Below, one piece after another: positions 62,262-64,000 of a stretch of DNA of 64,000 nt. Location: positions 36,095 through 100,094 of the forward strand of contig JBCCHF010000023.1 in the NCBI GenBank assembly GCA_039028895.1, given 5' to 3'. The first letter of the stretch is position 1, and every line of letters starts with the position of its first letter. The stretch comes from JAHDCJ01 sp039028895. GTDB taxonomy: Bacteria > Bacteroidota > Bacteroidia > Chitinophagales > Saprospiraceae. Under the pieces are notes generated by a model. That model was not told the DNA's origin, ran no database searches, and worked only from the letters and a program-made list of their open reading frames with translations. The position numbers and the translations under genes are program-made.

Positions 62262-62266
62262 CAATT

Positions 62267-62827
62267 ATGGAATTAGACATTAAATATCTCTCTTTTATTA
62301 TCGTATTGGTATTTTGTTTGGCAAGTTGTATATCGAATGATCCAGAAGACTCCAGGCAGGAAGTCCAATTCTTCGATCTTATTGGTTTTTTCAGCCAGGA
62401 GAGTTCTGAATTGATTCCGGGTAAATATGCCAAAACTGTATCAGTTAGCGGGAATTCGGAAACATCCGATGTGGAGGTTTCAAATATAACTAGTGATCTT
62501 TCAGGATTTCAGCTATTTGACATTAACAAAAGAGCATGGAAAGATAAATACGAGGTAGACAGCACTTTTAACCAGGATGGTACATTAGATAACATCATTT
62601 ATACTACTGAAGACGAAAAGCTGAAGACCAAGCATTTAAAAATTGAATATAAAAATGGAAAGCCCCAAATAATTGAGGCTTCCAACATAGTCAATAATAT
62701 TTTATATACTTCAGAACAAAACCTTAAATATCAAAGTGGAAAAGGCTTCTTCCTGGAGACCACTCAGGATGTTGTTCTTTTCTCAAAAAAGGATGCACGC
62801 ATCCAGGTTTCGTTCCCTGGTCAGTAA
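62267..62827 (+). CDS. Lipoprotein of unknown function
   Basis: A 186-residue lipoprotein with the lipobox LASC at residues 17-20 or so (FCLASCISND). I use the ATG at 62267; a TTG nine bases earlier overlaps the gpmI stop and is less likely. The mature part is beta-rich with DGTLDNIIYTTEDEKLKTKHLKIEYKNGKP recalling a lipoprotein carrier-like half-barrel, in part. Function unknown. It is convergent with the OmpA-family gene, 2 bases between stops. Confidence 0.75.
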   Translation: MELDIKYLSFIIVLVFCLASCISNDPEDSRQEVQFFDLIGFFSQESSELIPGKYAKTVSVSGNSETSDVEVSNITSDLSGFQLFDINKRAWKDKYEVDSTFNQDGTLDNIIYTTEDEKLKTKHLKIEYKNGKPQIIEASNIVNNILYTSEQNLKYQSGKGFFLETTQDVVLFSKKDARIQVSFPGQ

Positions 62828-62829
62828 AC

Positions 62830-63594
62830 TTACCCGCCAATATATCTTAGTCCACCCGGAACATTGATATCGCGAACAATCTGAATAACCTGTCCGTCAG
62901 GTCCTTTTACGACTAACTCGACTCTTCTATTCAACTGTCGCCCTTCAGGAGTATCAACGCCTCCAGCCAATTCATTTTTAGCGATTGGGTCGGTTTCTCC
63001 GTAAGTTGTAGCGGCAAGACGAGAAGCATCAATACCTTTCCCGAGTAAGTAATTCTTAGCTGAATCGGCTCTTCTTTGAGAAAGTGCATCATTATACTCG
63101 TTACTACCTTTTGCATCTGTGTGTGCCCTTAATTCGGCAGAATAAGTTGGGTTATCAATAAGAATCTGGTACAACTTGTCAAGTTCGGACTTTGATTTAG
63201 CTCTTAGGAAAGATTTATCAAAATCAAAAAATATGGATTCAAGGTAAGAAGGCTCATTGACCGGGGTGGCTACTGGCAGACCACAAGAAGCAGCACAAAG
63301 GCGACGAATTTCGTCAAAATCTATAACTCTTGCATAGGAGTATCCAGCATCAAGTGCAGTTTGTCTTGCTGCATCTGCTGCAGATTTTTCGGTATAATTG
63401 CCGGTATAGTACCTGTAAATCTGATTTTGATCGATTTGCATGTAAACATCAGAAAGGCCTTTAAAATAATCGCTTGGCACCTTCTCAATAAAAACACCAA
63501 CCTGGACGCCATACTGGCCAGGCGTTTTTTGGGCATTCATATCTGCAAAGCCCAAAACAAGAAAAAGAACGCTAAAAAATAGAATCTTACGCAT
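62830..63594 (-). CDS. OmpA-family outer-membrane protein with SPOR-like N-terminal domain
   Basis: A 254-residue exported protein. The ATG at 63592-63594 gives a clear signal peptide (cleaved after NAQ near residue 22); an upstream TTG reading is rejected. Residues about 25-95 resemble a SPOR-type peptidoglycan-binding repeat (YGVQVGVFIEKVP...YTEKSAADAARQTALDAGYSYARVI). Residues about 125-235 form an OmpA domain with FFDFDKSFLRAKSKSELD, HTDAKGSNEYNDALSQRRA and NRRVEL, which binds diaminopimelate of peptidoglycan. It probably anchors the outer membrane to the cell wall. Confidence 0.88.
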   Translation of the reverse strand: MRKILFFSVLFLVLGFADMNAQKTPGQYGVQVGVFIEKVPSDYFKGLSDVYMQIDQNQIYRYYTGNYTEKSAADAARQTALDAGYSYARVIDFDEIRRLCAASCGLPVATPVNEPSYLESIFFDFDKSFLRAKSKSELDKLYQILIDNPTYSAELRAHTDAKGSNEYNDALSQRRADSAKNYLLGKGIDASRLAATTYGETDPIAKNELAGGVDTPEGRQLNRRVELVVKGPDGQVIQIVRDINVPGGLRYIGG

Positions 63595-63876
63595 AGTGGA
63601 TAAATTTAGAATATTACAATATGAAAATTGATACAATAGGAGTTACTTTTAAATCCAGTGATTTTTGGCGTGTTTGCTGGGTGCTGGCTAGCAGGTATGC
63701 GACACATATCGGGGGAAAAGATTTTAGTCGCGGTTAGCTAAGATAGTTAAAATGGCTAGCTTTTATTGACAAAAACTCAATTTACATTAAAAACTGAATT
63801 TTATTTAATATAAAATAACCAATTACTTGGAGTGAAATATTGAGGAGATGAATAGGATGAAATTACCCTAAACCAA
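63595..63876. other. Spacer before the rrn operon end, no identified element
   Basis: About 280 bases of A/T-rich sequence between the OmpA-family gene and the rrn terminator. GCTAAGATAGTTAAAATGGCTAGC contains imperfect symmetry and may belong to the promoter region of the OmpA gene; nothing else is recognisable. Confidence 0.35.
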
Positions 63877-63908
63877 AAAAGCCTTCTGGTAAATACCAGA
63901 AGGCTTTT
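63877..63908 (-). terminator. Rho-independent terminator of the rRNA operon
   Basis: AAAAGCCTTCTGGTA, AA, TACCAGAAGGCTTTT form a perfect 15-base stem just past the 5S rRNA 3' end; the minus strand continues with TT after a GGTTT. This is a strong terminator for leftward transcription. Confidence 0.88.
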
Positions 63909-63917
63909 AAATTAGAT

Positions 63918-64000
<83 letters not shown>

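Overview
The window is chromosomal DNA from a marine-type Bacteroidota bacterium, most likely of the order Cytophagales. The evidence is a joint one: start codons preceded by A/T-rich leaders rather than strong Shine-Dalgarno sites, promoters resembling TTG-N20-TAnnTTTG, many lipoproteins with Bacteroidota-type signal peptides, the divergent aroQ/xerD pair, LytTR two-component regulation, a DUF4212/sodium symporter pair and domains typical of that phylum. No insertion sequence, phage, CRISPR array or integron was seen. The window opens inside a DAHP synthase gene and closes inside a 5S rRNA gene, the end of an rRNA operon read leftwards.

Layout. 0.7-8.2 kb: a small holin-X-like membrane protein, then a leftward cluster (SWIM-protein C-terminal remnant, DUF5691, MoxR AAA+ ATPase, DUF5682, VWA/CoxE) equivalent to E. 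coli yehL-yehM-yehP-yehQ. 8.5-11.3 kb: a GH3-like/serine hydrolase fusion whose GH3 half lacks its catalytic His. 11.4-14.4 kb: a 986-residue protein made of six copies of an unknown ~120-residue unit followed by a TIR/deoxyribosyltransferase-like domain. 14.4-24.3 kb: an amino-sugar island with two divergent operons. The left one is GH20 hexosaminidase, NagX-like acetyltransferase and sodium symporter. The right one is GalE, nucleotidyltransferase, GH109 alpha-N-acetylgalactosaminidase and NahK-like kinase. Together they can release, import and activate GlcNAc/GalNAc.

24.3-34.1 kb: aspartoacylase-like hydrolase and GCS2-CBS ligase, esterase, aroQ, xerD, a leucine-rich-repeat protein and hypothetical proteins. 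34.2 kb: tRNA-Met with its terminator. 34.4-39.8 kb: a haloalkane-dehalogenase-like lipoprotein with an extra C-terminal domain, a charged coiled-coil protein, DUF2147, and a LytS/LytTR pair. 39.8-47.7 kb: DUF4212/sodium symporter, a hypothetical exported protein, the fadN/fadA beta-oxidation operon with a palindromic operator candidate, and an SCP2 lipid-binding protein.

47.8-57.7 kb: a WD40-caspase-like protein, then a leftward operon. It starts with a stand-alone helical domain resembling effector-associated domain 11 (EAD11), followed by an ABC ATPase carrying a similar N-terminal domain, two paralogous multi-pass membrane proteins of no family I recognise, a NagZ-like GH3 lipoprotein and a B3/B4 protein. 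57.8-64 kb: housekeeping genes pyrD, nadC, gpmI, lipoproteins, an OmpA-family protein and the rrn terminus.

The best candidates for something undescribed are the six-repeat TIR/NDT-like protein (11451-14411) and the EAD-linked ABC operon (53699-57670), with the WD40-caspase next to the latter. Function in all three is inferred from domain logic only.
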